From Brachybacterium avium (GTDB taxonomy: Bacteria; Actinomycetota; Actinomycetes; Actinomycetales; Dermabacteraceae), in NCBI RefSeq assembly GCF_002216795.1, contig NZ_CP022316.1, positions 2,695,205 to 2,759,204 of the forward strand: 64,000 nucleotides of DNA, written 5' to 3'. A program made the position numbers and the translations under genes. Under the pieces are notes generated by a model that was given only the letters and a program-made list of their open reading frames with translations, was not told where the DNA came from and searched no databases. Below, piece by piece: positions 1 to 9,330 of this stretch (positions are counted from its first letter, which is position 1; each line of letters begins with the position of its first letter).

Positions 1-189
1 TCGGCCACGGACCTGGCGCTGTCCCGCGGCCTGCAGATCGCGCTGGCGGCCGAGCGGCTGTCACCCTGGCGGCTGCGTCTGGCCTCGGCACGGGCCGAAC
101 GTGAGCGGAACCTGCGCGCGAAGGCCCAGGTCGATCCCCGCTCGCACCTCGGGCGCCGGGGCGGCATCGACCGCGCGGACCCGGTGTGA
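1..189 (+). CDS. C-terminal fragment of an unidentified protein
   Basis: An open frame runs in from the left edge and stops with TGA at 187-189, giving the last 62 residues of a protein whose start lies outside the window. The fragment is rich in Ala, Leu and Arg, with a helical stretch (ALSRGLQIALAAERL) followed by a basic tail. I do not recognise a family from this piece. The reading frame is judged real because codon third positions are strongly G/C and because the next gene starts only 83 bases later in the same direction. Confidence 0.5.
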   Translation, partial: SATDLALSRGLQIALAAERLSPWRLRLASARAERERNLRAKAQVDPRSHLGRRGGIDRADPV

Positions 190-272
190 GACCCGAGCCC
201 GAGAAGTCGGGGGACGGGGCGAGGAACAGTAGTCTGACCCCTGGCGATATCGGACGGGGTGGAGGGGCGCGG

Positions 273-1073
273 ATGCGGGGAAGCACGAGTCGACGGCGAG
301 CCACGGGCATCCGCGCCACGGTCCCGCCGAGCTCCCGCCAGGGCCTGCTGCGCGCTCTCGCCGTCGCCAGCATCGTCGGGGTCGGCACGGTGACCGGCTT
401 CGGTGCGGCGGGACTGGGTCCCCTCGCCGCGCTCGCCGGAGATTCCCCCGAGACGCCCGCGGAGACGGATCCGCAGATGCCGCCTGCCTCCGACGGTGGT
501 GGGGCCGTGGCGACGACGGGAACCCCGACCGCCGTGCCGACCTCCGAGGAGGAGCCGACGGAGGACGAGCGCGTCCCGACCCCGCCGCCGTCGGAGACCG
601 ACGCTGCAGCGATAGAGGACCCGCCGGCGCCCACCGCCGACCCGGCCCCCACCGGGACCGACCAGGAGCGCCGAGGCGGCCGGGGCAGCAGCTCTTCCGA
701 CAGCGGGCGCCGGGCAGGCGGCTCCGGTGGGGGCGCGTCCTCCGGGCACGGGAACGGTGGGCAGACCACACCGGCGGCGCCGGGGTCCCCGCCCGTGGAG
801 CAGCCGTCGCGCACGCCCGAGCCGAGCGAGACCACCGGCACGCCGGCCGGCTCCCCGAACCCGCCGACCGACCAGTCGACGGACCCGTCGACCGATGAAG
901 CGACCGATGAATCGACCGGGGAGTCGACCGAGCAGCCCGGCCCCGGGGACCCCGGCACGACGAGCCCCTCGGAGGGTTCGGGCGAGGAGGCGACCGAGGG
1001 CACGGGCGAGGAGACCGGTGAGACAGGTGACGGTGGGACCGAGCCGACCGCCGACCCATCGCCGACCTCGTAG
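273..1073 (+). CDS. Thr/Pro/Glu-rich exported or membrane-anchored protein
   Basis: This 266-residue protein is not assigned to a family. The ATG at 273 is chosen because GGAGGGG lies just upstream; an in-frame ATG at 186 would add 29 low-complexity residues. A basic N-terminus (residues 1-24) leads into one hydrophobic segment (about 25-48, Ala/Val/Gly-rich) that can serve as a signal or anchor. All the rest is disordered, dominated by Thr, Pro, Ser, Glu, Asp and Gly, and highly acidic in the last third, where a tetrapeptide repeat occurs. Such composition is usual for surface-exposed, mucin-like wall stalks of actinobacteria, so an extracytoplasmic location is inferred. No catalytic motif is visible. 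Confidence 0.6.
   Translation: MRGSTSRRRATGIRATVPPSSRQGLLRALAVASIVGVGTVTGFGAAGLGPLAALAGDSPETPAETDPQMPPASDGGGAVATTGTPTAVPTSEEEPTEDERVPTPPPSETDAAAIEDPPAPTADPAPTGTDQERRGGRGSSSSDSGRRAGGSGGGASSGHGNGGQTTPAAPGSPPVEQPSRTPEPSETTGTPAGSPNPPTDQSTDPSTDEATDESTGESTEQPGPGDPGTTSPSEGSGEEATEGTGEETGETGDGGTEPTADPSPTS
867..926 (+). repeat. Five 12-bp coding repeats (Thr-Asp-x-Ser units)
   Basis: Five consecutive 12-base units beginning ACC/ACG at 867, 879, 891, 903 and 915 encode TDQS, TDPS, TDEA, TDES and TGES. The units diverge at their third codon. They lie in the acidic tail of the Thr/Pro/Glu-rich protein and could expand or contract by slippage without shifting the frame. Confidence 0.75.
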
Positions 1074-1111
1074 CCGGTGCCCCGTCGGCGCCTGCGCGGC
1101 AGCTCGCGCCG

Positions 1112-2563
1112 CTACGTGCGGCACACCACCGTGAACCCGCCGTCCCTGTACACCTGCTGGTAGTCGGTGCCCCACTCCTGCTCCGCCCAGATCGCGAGAT
1201 CCGCGGGCGGGGTGCCGGCCCAGGAGAAAGCGTAGTGGTCGCCGAGCACGCAGTCGGGCACCCGCCGGTTGGGGCCGTGCAGCCACTGCACGTCATGGTC
1301 CGGGACCGCCTGGGCCAGCAGCGTGATGTCCACGGCGAGCACCGCACCGTCGGGCACCGCGGCCAGTGCCTCGGCAGCGCTCGGAGCCCGCCAGGAGGGT
1401 TCCCAGCTCGCCGGCCGCAGCACATCCAGCACCGGCATCGCCGGTCCGAGGGCGAGGGTCACCGCCGCCGAGGCCGCGACTGCGGTGATACGGACCCGCC
1501 GCCCCGGTCGCTGCGCGTCCCGCCGCCACCAGGCGGTGGCCCGTCCGGTGCGCCGATCCCCGAGGGCATCGAGCAGCGCGGCCAGCGCGATCGGCATCAG
1601 CACGGCGTTGTAGTGCCAGTACCAGTCCCAATAGAACTCGACCGTCCCCGTGAAGCGCCAGGCCAGAGTGGGGAGCATCAGCCAGATCAGCGGTGAGCGC
1701 CCCCCGATCAGCCCCGCCGCCGCCAGCAGCATCGCCGCTGTCAGCCACTTCGCCGGGGGCCAGAACACCTCCAGCGCAGAGCCGAGGTTGTCCGTGTAGT
1801 CGTACTGCCCGGCGGTGTTCAGCCACGGCAGGATCACGAAGGTCGACAGCACGAACCAGCCGGCACCCCACCCGGCCAGGGCGATACCCCATCCGCGATG
1901 AGGGCGATACCGCAGTGCGATCATCACACCGAGCAGCGCGACGGTCAGCCCCAGATCCTCCTTGACCAGCACCAGCGGCGCCGCCCAGAGCACGGCCACC
2001 GGCACCTTCCCCCGCAGCAGCGCCGTCAGCGACAGCGCCAGCAGCGGCACCGCGAAGGCGATCTCGTGGAACTGCACCGAGACCGCGGACTGCAGACCGA
2101 AGGAGAACACGTACGCGCCACCGGCCAGCATGCCGAGGCCGGGCCCCAGGCGATCGATCGCCAGACGCGTCAGCGGGATCGCGGAGAGACCGAACAGCAG
2201 CGCCTGCGTCCACAGCAGCGCCTCGCCGGAGGGCCAGACCCACCACACGGGGGCCAGCAGCACCAGCAGCGGATGGAAGTGATCGCCCAGCAGGTTCACC
2301 CCGTCACCCTTGATCGGCACGATCGGGGCACGCAGCTCCCCGTAGGCCCGTGCGAGCTGCGTGAAGATCCCCAGATCCCAGGACCGGGCCACCAGGTGGT
2401 GGAACTGCTGGGAGCCCTGCAGGCCGTAGGCGAGGGACGCCACCATCGCGAGCACCACGGGAACGATGCGCCGGGCTCGATCCACCGCCTGTTCCGCAGC
2501 CGGTGCGGCCCCGCCCGTCGGATCGAGGGCCGCAGGGGCTGAGGTATCGGTCGGGCGGTCCAC
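1112..2563 (-). CDS. DUF2079 family polytopic membrane protein
   Basis: The 483-residue product has roughly ten hydrophobic segments from about residue 33 onward, with the DUF2079 signature region near residues 60-110 (DLGIFTQ, then DHFHPL). Members of this family resemble membrane glycosyltransferases of the GT-C type and are common in actinobacteria, but no reaction has been assigned here. The last 110 residues form an extracytoplasmic-looking tail with conserved Trp and Tyr. The gene is transcribed away from the subtilase gene; the 168-base gap between them holds both promoters. Length is close to that of other family members, and no frame break is seen. Confidence 0.8.
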   Translation of the reverse strand: MDRPTDTSAPAALDPTGGAAPAAEQAVDRARRIVPVVLAMVASLAYGLQGSQQFHHLVARSWDLGIFTQLARAYGELRAPIVPIKGDGVNLLGDHFHPLLVLLAPVWWVWPSGEALLWTQALLFGLSAIPLTRLAIDRLGPGLGMLAGGAYVFSFGLQSAVSVQFHEIAFAVPLLALSLTALLRGKVPVAVLWAAPLVLVKEDLGLTVALLGVMIALRYRPHRGWGIALAGWGAGWFVLSTFVILPWLNTAGQYDYTDNLGSALEVFWPPAKWLTAAMLLAAAGLIGGRSPLIWLMLPTLAWRFTGTVEFYWDWYWHYNAVLMPIALAALLDALGDRRTGRATAWWRRDAQRPGRRVRITAVAASAAVTLALGPAMPVLDVLRPASWEPSWRAPSAAEALAAVPDGAVLAVDITLLAQAVPDHDVQWLHGPNRRVPDCVLGDHYAFSWAGTPPADLAIWAEQEWGTDYQQVYRDGGFTVVCRT

Positions 2564-2731
2564 CCCGCGAGCGTATACGGCCGCTCACGGTGGCCCGCTC
2601 GCGCGGATTTCGGCATTCAGCCTCAGAACCGGCCGCCCCATGATGGAATGCTGAACGCCGGCGTACGTTGCGGGACCCCACCTCGCGACGACGCGCCGCA
2701 CCCCTTTTCCCACCTCCGGAGGAATGCAACG

Positions 2732-5433
2732 ATGCACTTCACCCGCTCAGATCTGCCCCGACCCCGCGGCGCGCTCGCCGCCGGCGCCGGTGCCGCCCTC
2801 GTGGCCGGCATGCTGGTCGCCTCGCCCGCCATGGCCGATGGCGATTCTCCCGACTTCCTCGGCTCCGCTGCGGACCTCGGCGTCGAGGTCCCCACCCCCG
2901 ACGACGTCCTGGACTCCGCCGAGGCCGCGATCCCGGGCCGCTGGCTCGTCGAGGTCTCGGGCGATCCCGTGCTCCGCGGCGGCAGGGCCTCGACGAACAC
3001 GCGAGCACAGGAGAAGGTCCAGCAGCGGGCCGAGGCCGTCGAGATCCCGATGGACGTCGAGGAGACCTTCGTCGCCGGCTGGAACGGCATGTCCGTCTCG
3101 ATGAGCGACACGGACGTCGCCGAGCTCCGCACGGTGCCCGGCGTGTCGGCGGTCTACCCGGTGCTCGAGGTCGAGATGCCCGAGCCGGTCGATGCCTCCC
3201 CGGAGGACGTCTACGGCAACGCCATGACCGGCGTGGACCAGGTCCAGCAGATCGACGGCCTGAGCGGTGAGGGCGTGACGGTCGCCGTCATCGACTCCGG
3301 CATCGACTACAACCACCCTGATCTCGGGGGCTCCGGCACCGACGACCAGACCAAGGACTTCCCGGGCGACCGGGTGATCGGCGGCTACGACTTCGTGGGC
3401 GATGCCTACGACTCCGCTGAGGGGACCCCGGTCTCCCCGGACGAGTATCCCGATGACTGCGGCGGTCACGGCTCCCACGTCGCCGGCATCATCGGCGCTG
3501 ACGGCGACCGTTCCACCGGCGGCGTGCTCGGCGTGGCGCCCGGTGTGGACCTGCTCTCCTACCGGGTGTTCGGCTGCGAGGGCTCCAGCAGCACCGAGGT
3601 GATCCTCGAGGCGATGGAGCGGGCGATGGAGGACGGCGCCGACGTGGTGAACATGTCCCTCGGCGCGAGCTTCGTGACCTGGCAGGACTATCCCACGGCG
3701 CAGATGTCCGATGTGCTCACCGACAACGGGATCACCATGGTGATCTCCGCGGGCAACGAGGGCACCGCCGGGACCTTCTCGAGCGGCGCCCCCGGCGTCG
3801 CCTCCGGCGCGATCACGGTCGCCTCGGTGGACAACACCGACCGCCGCTCGCCCTATGCCCTCGCAGCCGGCCGGGAGATCGCCTACGGCCCGGCGACCGG
3901 CGGCTCCGCTGCCGTCCCGACCGCCGGAGAGCTCGCACTGATCTCCGCGGGTGCCCCGGGCACCGAGGCCGCGCAGGGCTGCGACGCCTCCGTCGTCCCG
4001 CCGGCCACCGGTTCGGGCCAGGCCCTGCTCATCGAGCGCGGCGAATGCTCCTTCCACCTCAAGGCGCTCGCGGGCCAGGAGGCCGGCTATGACGCCGTGA
4101 TCCTCTACAACAACGCCCCCGGTGTCGTGAACCCGACCGTCGAGGGCGACCCGGAGATCACGGTCCCCGTGGTCATGATCGGCCAGGACGACGGCCTCGC
4201 TCTGCAGGAGGCGCTCGCCTCGGGCGAGGTGACCTGGGCCTGGCAGGAGGGCGCGGCGGTCTTCGAGAACCCCACCGGAGGGCTCGTCTCGGACTTCTCG
4301 TCCTACGGCCTGACCGCTGAGCTGCAGCTGAAGCCGGACGTCGCCGCCCCCGGCGGTTCGATCTGGTCCACGCTCCCGCTGGAGCAGGGCGGGCACGGCT
4401 CCATGTCGGGCACCTCGATGGCGGCACCGCACGTCGCCGGTGCGGCGGCCCTGCTGCTGGAGTCGGAGCCGGATCTCGGGCCCGCCGACGTGAAGGCCGC
4501 GATGATGAACACCGCGGATCCGCTGACCTGGTCGCTGATGCCGGACGTGGGCTACCTCGAACCGGTCCACCGCCAGGGCGCGGGCCTGCTCGACATGGTC
4601 GGCGCGGTGCACACCGCGACGAGGGTCGAGGAGCCCTCGGTCTCCCTCGGCGAGGGCGAGGCCGGTCCGCAGACCGTCACGCTCACCGTCAGCAACGATT
4701 CCGAGACGGAGCAGACCTACACCGTCGGCGTCCGCCACGGCATCGCCACCAGCCACCCCACCTACGACCCGGGTTCTACGATGCCGAGGGCACCGCGGAG
4801 CTCGGTGCGGACACGGTCACCGTACCCGCGGGCGGCAGCACCGAGCTCACCGTCACCCTCGGCGAGGACTTCGGCGAGGACGGCATCATCTACGGCGGCT
4901 GGATCACGCTGACCGGTGCGGAGGACGACATCGTCGTCCCCTTCGCCGGGCTCTCCGGTGACTACCAGGCGCTGCCGGTGCTGGATGACCAGGGGATGGG
5001 CCTGCCCGCCCTCGGGATCTCCGACGGGGCCGGCAGCGTGCTGCTGGATCCCGACGGCGATCACACCTACACGATGCAGGACGGGGACATCCCGTACATC
5101 GCGTACTACTTCGGCTACCCCGTCGAGCGTCTGGAGATCCAGGCTTACAGGGTCACCAGGGGAGGGAAGACCAAGCCGGTCAACCCCGCCGTCAGCCTGA
5201 TCGACGCCGCCGACCACCTGGGCCGCTCCGCGGCACCCGAGGTCTACGGCTGGGACGGCAGCTACCCGCGCAAGGGCACGAAGCCCAGGACCGTGAAGAA
5301 CGGGGACTACCTCCTCGAGATGCGGGTGCTGAAGCCCCTGGGCGATCCGGACAACCCGGATCACTGGGAGACCTTCACCTCCCCGCGGTTCTCGATCGAC
5401 GACCCGGACCCGCGCAGCGGCGCAACCCGCTGA
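2732..5433 (+). CDS. Secreted subtilisin-like serine protease (S8) with PA insert, apparent frameshift
   Basis: The ATG at 2732 follows CCGGAGGA and starts a signal peptide ending near ASPAMA (about residue 34). An inhibitor-I9-like propeptide follows, then the S8 catalytic domain: Asp188 in VIDSGID, His246 in GHGSHVAG and Ser562 in GTSMAAPHVAG. A PA domain is inserted at about residues 400-500, as in large cell-wall subtilases. The frame breaks at 4768-4774: upstream sequence reads to ...PTYDPG, and the sensible continuation (FYDAEGTAELG...) is one base back, giving a fibronectin-III-like C-terminus and a 900-residue protein that stops at 5433. One G missing from the GGG at 4771-4773 explains it. 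The enzyme probably degrades extracellular protein; no wall-anchor motif is seen. Confidence 0.85.
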
Positions 5434-5448
5434 GCTGAGAGGATCGCC

Positions 5449-5485
5449 AGGGCGGCGGCACCCGGTCCCCGGGTGCCGCCGCCCT
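5449..5485. terminator. Bidirectional hairpin between subtilase and sialidase genes
   Basis: A 17-base stem (5449-5465 with 5469-5485) closes over a three-base loop. It lies between the convergent stop codons of the protease and the sialidase, so it can end transcripts from both sides. No U-run follows, as is common in high-GC actinobacteria. Confidence 0.8.
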
Positions 5486-5489
5486 GCTC

Positions 5490-6623
5490 TCAGGCCCTCA
5501 GCTGCTCGGCCTCGAGCCGGGCGAAGCGGATCTCCCTCGACTCGACCTCCCAGAGGATCCCGATCGCCTCGTCATCCAGCGCCTGGACCACGGAGTAGTC
5601 CAGCGGCCCGGGCTCGAACACCAGCGCCTCCTGCCAGGTCTGCCCGTCATCGTGCGAGGTGCTGAGCGTGCCTCGGATCCGGGCGAAGCGGTCGTGGGCG
5701 CCGGTGAACAGCAGCTCGCGTGCCCGCGGGTCCTCGCTCGGGGCCTCGGGGAACCGTCCGGCGAGCTGGGCATTGTTGCCGGGGTCCACGAACTGCGGAT
5801 CGACGCCCCGATCCGCCCAGCTCTGCCCGCCATCGGCGGAGACGGCGATGCGCCGATGCCCGCCGCGGGCATGATCGCGCGAGTTCAGCAGCACTCGGCC
5901 ATCGGAGAGCTCCACGATCGTGGTCTCATCCATGTCCTCGCCGACCGGCTCTCCACGCTGCCAGGACTCGCCGTGGTCGTCGGAGTAGAGCACGTAGGAG
6001 CGCACCACCTCGCCGCCGGCCGCCGGGGACGCGGCGGCGGCATGGAACCAGCCGCAGTACGGCTGCAGCAGCCTCCCCGCGTACGGGCCGCGCCGCAGCA
6101 CGATGCCCGCCCCGGAGGTGGGGAAGGCGGTACGGATCAGCGCCGGGGGAGCGGCGACCTCGGTCACCGAACGGAACTCCCAGCTGCGGCCCGCGTCCTC
6201 GGAGATGCCGACGGCGGAGCCCATCACGTCCCGGTCCGCGTCATCGGCGCCCGCGACCGCGTCCCACACCCCGCGATCCTTCGCATGGGTATGGAAGACC
6301 AGCACCCGTCCCGAGGCGGGATCGTGGAGGTAGCTGGGGTCGCAGTACCAGTGCCGGCCTGTGCGGTCCGCGTCCCGCAGCTCCTCGAAGGGGCCCCAGG
6401 TGCGGCCGCCGTCCAGAGACCGCCGCTGCACCAGCCCCGTCGGGTCGGGGACGTCCTGGCCGGTCTCCCGGCCGTCGAAGCCGGCGAGCAGGTGCCCGTC
6501 GCCGAGGTGGACCAGGCCCACGATCCGGTAGCGGGGCCAGGGCCCCTCCCCGGCGCGGGCGAGCACGGTATGGGGCACGGGGGCGTCGGGCACGGGCGCC
6601 GGGGACGAGCCGAGGGAGATCAT
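5490..6623 (-). CDS. Exo-alpha-sialidase with five Asp boxes, no signal peptide
   Basis: This 377-residue enzyme should release terminal sialic acid from glycans (GH33-like six-bladed propeller). Five Asp-box motifs (S-x-D-x-G-x-T/S-W) are readable: SLDGGRTW, SEDAGRSW, SDDHGESW, SADGGQSW and SHDDGQTW. The N-terminal arginine motif is YRIVG where sialidases usually have (F/Y)RIP. No signal peptide or anchor is present, so the protein appears cytoplasmic, unusual for a bacterial sialidase. Its ATG overlaps the nanE stop (ATGA), making it the last gene of the sialic acid operon. A role on imported sialylated oligosaccharides is inferred. A plain BNR-repeat hydrolase of other specificity is the main alternative. 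Confidence 0.8.
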   Translation of the reverse strand: MISLGSSPAPVPDAPVPHTVLARAGEGPWPRYRIVGLVHLGDGHLLAGFDGRETGQDVPDPTGLVQRRSLDGGRTWGPFEELRDADRTGRHWYCDPSYLHDPASGRVLVFHTHAKDRGVWDAVAGADDADRDVMGSAVGISEDAGRSWEFRSVTEVAAPPALIRTAFPTSGAGIVLRRGPYAGRLLQPYCGWFHAAAASPAAGGEVVRSYVLYSDDHGESWQRGEPVGEDMDETTIVELSDGRVLLNSRDHARGGHRRIAVSADGGQSWADRGVDPQFVDPGNNAQLAGRFPEAPSEDPRARELLFTGAHDRFARIRGTLSTSHDDGQTWQEALVFEPGPLDYSVVQALDDEAIGILWEVESREIRFARLEAEQLRA

Positions 6624-7321
6624 CAGCGGGCCTCCGATCGGGCGTCCGTGACGGCGGTGCAGAACCAGCGGGTGATGCTGGTCGGGTGGGTGATCGCGGT
6701 GCCGACCACGACCGCGAACGCTCCGGTGGCGCGAGCGTCGGCCGCCTGCAGCGGGGTGTGCACCCGGCCCTCGGCCACCAGCACCGAGGTCGGGGGCAGC
6801 TGCCCCGCGAGCTCGCCCAGCAGCTCCAGGTCCGGGCCATCGGTCCGCGGACGGGCCGGGGTGTACCCGGCCAGAGTGGTGCCGATGAGCTCGATCCCGA
6901 GATCGGCGGCGGCCAGGGCGGACTCGAGGCTGTCGCAGTCCGCCATCAGCGGGCCCTCGAAGCGCTCCCGCACCGCGGAGACCGTCTGGGCGAGGGTGCG
7001 GTCGTCGGGTCGGGGGCGGGTGGTGCCGTCCAGGGCGAGGATGTCGGCGCCCGCCTCGATCACCGCGAGGCAGTGCTCGAGGGTGGGGGTGATGAAGACC
7101 CCCTCCTCGCCGTCCTTCCAGATCCCGATCACCGGGACGTCCACGGCGGACTTCACCTGAGCGATGTCCTCGAGGCCCTGGGCGCGCACCGCGGAGGCGC
7201 CGCCCTGCTGGACCGCCGAGGCGACCTGCGCCATGGTGCGCGGATCGCGCATCGGCTCACCGGGATAGGCCTGGCAGGAGACGATCAGGGAGCCCTCCAG
7301 GGCGGAGACCAGGGGATGCAT
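6623..7321 (-). CDS. nanE: N-acetylmannosamine-6-phosphate 2-epimerase
   Basis: NanE converts ManNAc-6-phosphate to GlcNAc-6-phosphate, the third intracellular step of sialic acid catabolism. The 232-residue TIM-barrel protein shows the family pattern: SLIVSCQA near the start, then GASAVRAQG, VPVIGIWKDG with the conserved Lys, and DILALDGTTRPRP. Length is normal for the family. It lies directly after the kinase that makes its substrate and overlaps the sialidase start by four bases. Deacetylase and deaminase genes (nagA, nagB) that would finish the route to fructose-6-phosphate are not in the window. Confidence 0.93.
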   Translation of the reverse strand: MHPLVSALEGSLIVSCQAYPGEPMRDPRTMAQVASAVQQGGASAVRAQGLEDIAQVKSAVDVPVIGIWKDGEEGVFITPTLEHCLAVIEAGADILALDGTTRPRPDDRTLAQTVSAVRERFEGPLMADCDSLESALAAADLGIELIGTTLAGYTPARPRTDGPDLELLGELAGQLPPTSVLVAEGRVHTPLQAADARATGAFAVVVGTAITHPTSITRWFCTAVTDARSEAR

Positions 7322-7365
7322 GGCGAGCCTTTCAGCAGACGGAGCGGGGAGCGGGGGTGTTCAGC

Positions 7366-8322
7366 TCAGGCGGACAGGTCATCGAGCGCGCGGGCGGCGG
7401 CGCCCAGCAGTGCGGCATGGCTGCCGGCGGTCGCGGCGAGCACGGGGGTGTCGGCGACGACGTCCATCGCCTCCTGCGCGATGCCGCGGCTCACGGCCTC
7501 GCGCCAGAGCCCGCCGACCTCGGCGACCCCGCCGGTGAGGGCCACCACCTCGGGATCCAGCACGTTCAGCAGGCCGCCGATCACCCGGCCCGTGGCGAGC
7601 CCGGCGATCCGGTACGCGTTCAGAGACGCGCTCGCACCGGCCGCGGCCGCGGCCGCGAGCGAGTGGCCGTCATGCACCGAGGCGTCGGCCCCGAGCCGGC
7701 GAGCGAGCTGCACGATCCCGGGACCCGAGGCGAGCCCCTCCAGGTGCCCCGTCCGCCCGCAGGGACAGGGGACGCCCTCGGCCTCCGGCACCGCGACGTG
7801 GCCGACATGGCCGGCGGAGCCGTGGGAGCCGAGCACCGCCCGACCCGCGATCACCTGAGCACCGCCGAGACCGGTGCCCACCGCGATCAGCAGCATCGAG
7901 GCGCGGCCGCGGCCAGCTCCGAAACGGGCCTCGCCGAGCCCGTGGGCGTGGACGTCGTTCAGCACGCTGACCGGGACGCCGAAGCGCGCCTCCAGCGGGG
8001 TGCGCACATCGGTGCCCGCCCAGCCGGTGAGGGAAGCGGTGGCGTGGGTGACCCGCCCGAGAGCGCTGTCGATGACCCCGGCGCAGGACATCCCCACCGC
8101 GCGCACCCGGGTCCCGGAGCTGACCTGCTCGGCCAGCTCCGCGACGGCACCGAGGATCGCCTCCGGACCGGCGGTCGCGGGTGTGGCCACCTCGGCCACC
8201 CGTTCGATCCCCGGTACCGCACCCTCGGTGGGTGTGCCGGTGCTCGACGTCCCCGCACCGTGCACCAGCGCGCCGCGGATCTTGGTGCCCCCGAGGTCGA
8301 GGGCGAGGACCGGATCAGGCAT
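7366..8322 (-). CDS. nanK: ROK family N-acetylmannosamine kinase
   Basis: This 318-residue sugar kinase has the ROK ATP-binding start ALDLGGTKIRGAL and the glycine-rich GTGLGG segment. Catalytic Asp lies in VLNDVHAHG. The metal motif is GH...CPCGRTGH, so the third Cys of the usual CxCGxxGC is His here. Position between NanA and NanE fixes the likely substrate as N-acetylmannosamine. The ATG at 8322 lies inside the nanA stop region (8 bases overlap). As printed, a frame break in nanA makes the two genes read as one long frame; this is not a true fusion, because the correct nanA end is present in the neighbouring frame. Confidence 0.9.
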   Translation of the reverse strand: MPDPVLALDLGGTKIRGALVHGAGTSSTGTPTEGAVPGIERVAEVATPATAGPEAILGAVAELAEQVSSGTRVRAVGMSCAGVIDSALGRVTHATASLTGWAGTDVRTPLEARFGVPVSVLNDVHAHGLGEARFGAGRGRASMLLIAVGTGLGGAQVIAGRAVLGSHGSAGHVGHVAVPEAEGVPCPCGRTGHLEGLASGPGIVQLARRLGADASVHDGHSLAAAAAAGASASLNAYRIAGLATGRVIGGLLNVLDPEVVALTGGVAEVGGLWREAVSRGIAQEAMDVVADTPVLAATAGSHAALLGAAARALDDLSA

Positions 8323-9275
8323 CCGCGACCCCGGCCGCCGTCCCACCCTCGGCGCCGCCGAGCAGACCCGTCTGCTCGAGGATCGCGCGGATGCGCCCCA
8401 CGGCGTCCCCTCGATCGGGGACATGGGCCGGGCCATGGAGTTGGTGGAGAAGATCCCCAGCTCCCGCAGCGCGGTCTTGAAGGCGCCGACGCCGCCGGCG
8501 GGACCGACCTTGTCGGTGGGCTGGAAGACGATCTCGAACAGGGCGGCCAGTCGGTCCTGCTCGGCGCGCACCAGCTCCCAATCGCCCGCCTGAGCGGCCC
8601 GGTGCATGCGCACGAAGCCGGCCGGGTCCACGTTGCCGAGCCCCGGCACGGAGCCGTCGGCCCCGGCGAGGTAGGCGCCGTCGACGACCACCTCATGGCC
8701 GGTCAGCAGCGTCAGCGGGGAGCCCGCAGCGCGGTTGGCGGCCGCGAGGCGACGGAAGCCGACGTCGTCGCCGCTGGAGTCCTTGACCCCGGCGATCACG
8801 CCATCGGTCCCCAGCCGCAGCAGCTGGGCGGGGGCCAGTTTCGTGTGCACGCACACCGGGAGGTCGTAGGCCCACAGCGGGCGGTCGGTCGCAGCGGCGA
8901 TGGCACGGAAGTGGGTGTCGATCTCCTCCGGGCCGGTGATCGCGTAGAACGGGGCGGTCGCGACGTAGCCGGCCAGGTCGAAGCGCTCGGCGGCGCGCAC
9001 ATGCTGGATGACGCGGTCGGTCTGCATGTCGATGGCGCCGGCGAGCACCGGCACCTGCCCGGCGACGGTCCCGGTGACGGCCTCCAGCACGGCGGCGCGG
9101 CGCTCGTCGTCCCAGAAGGCGACCTCACCGCTGGAGCCCAAGGCGAAGATGCCGTCGACGCCGCCCTCGAGGAGGCGGCCGACCAGACGCTCGAGCGAGG
9201 GCAGATCGATCTCGCCCTCGGCGGTCAGGGGGGTCAGCAGCGGGGGGATGACGCCGGTGAGGGGGTGGTGGTCAT
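8315..9275 (-). CDS. nanA: N-acetylneuraminate lyase, two apparent single-base losses
   Basis: NanA cleaves sialic acid to ManNAc and pyruvate. Restoring two bases gives a 320-residue DapA-family protein starting MTTTPLTGVIPPLL, with Tyr137 (AYDLP) and the Schiff-base Lys165 (AGVKDSSG) at the positions used in the E. coli enzyme. The first break is in the five-G run 9261-9265, four codons after the ATG at 9275. The second is in the four-C run 8407-8410: SPIEG then continues in another frame as DAVGRIRAILEQTGLLGG to a stop at 8315. GAAGGAG lies 10 bases before the ATG. Both losses lie in homopolymers, so sequencing error is the likely cause. A related dihydrodipicolinate synthase is less likely in this operon. 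Confidence 0.85.
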
Positions 9276-9330
9276 GAGGGTGATGCTCCTTCGAGGATCG
9301 GAAAGGGTGCAGGACGCCGGTGCGGCGTGC

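Noticed and set aside
4768-4774. Programmed -1 frameshift in the subtilase as the preferred explanation
   Set aside because: The heptamer fits, but seven other single-base losses at or near G/C runs of the same window make a missing base the simpler explanation. It is kept only as a low-score finding.
7366-9141. Apparent NanA-NanK fusion protein
   Set aside because: The join reads through a frame break at 8407-8410. The proper NanA C-terminus and stop (8315) exist in the neighbouring frame and NanK has its own ATG at 8322.
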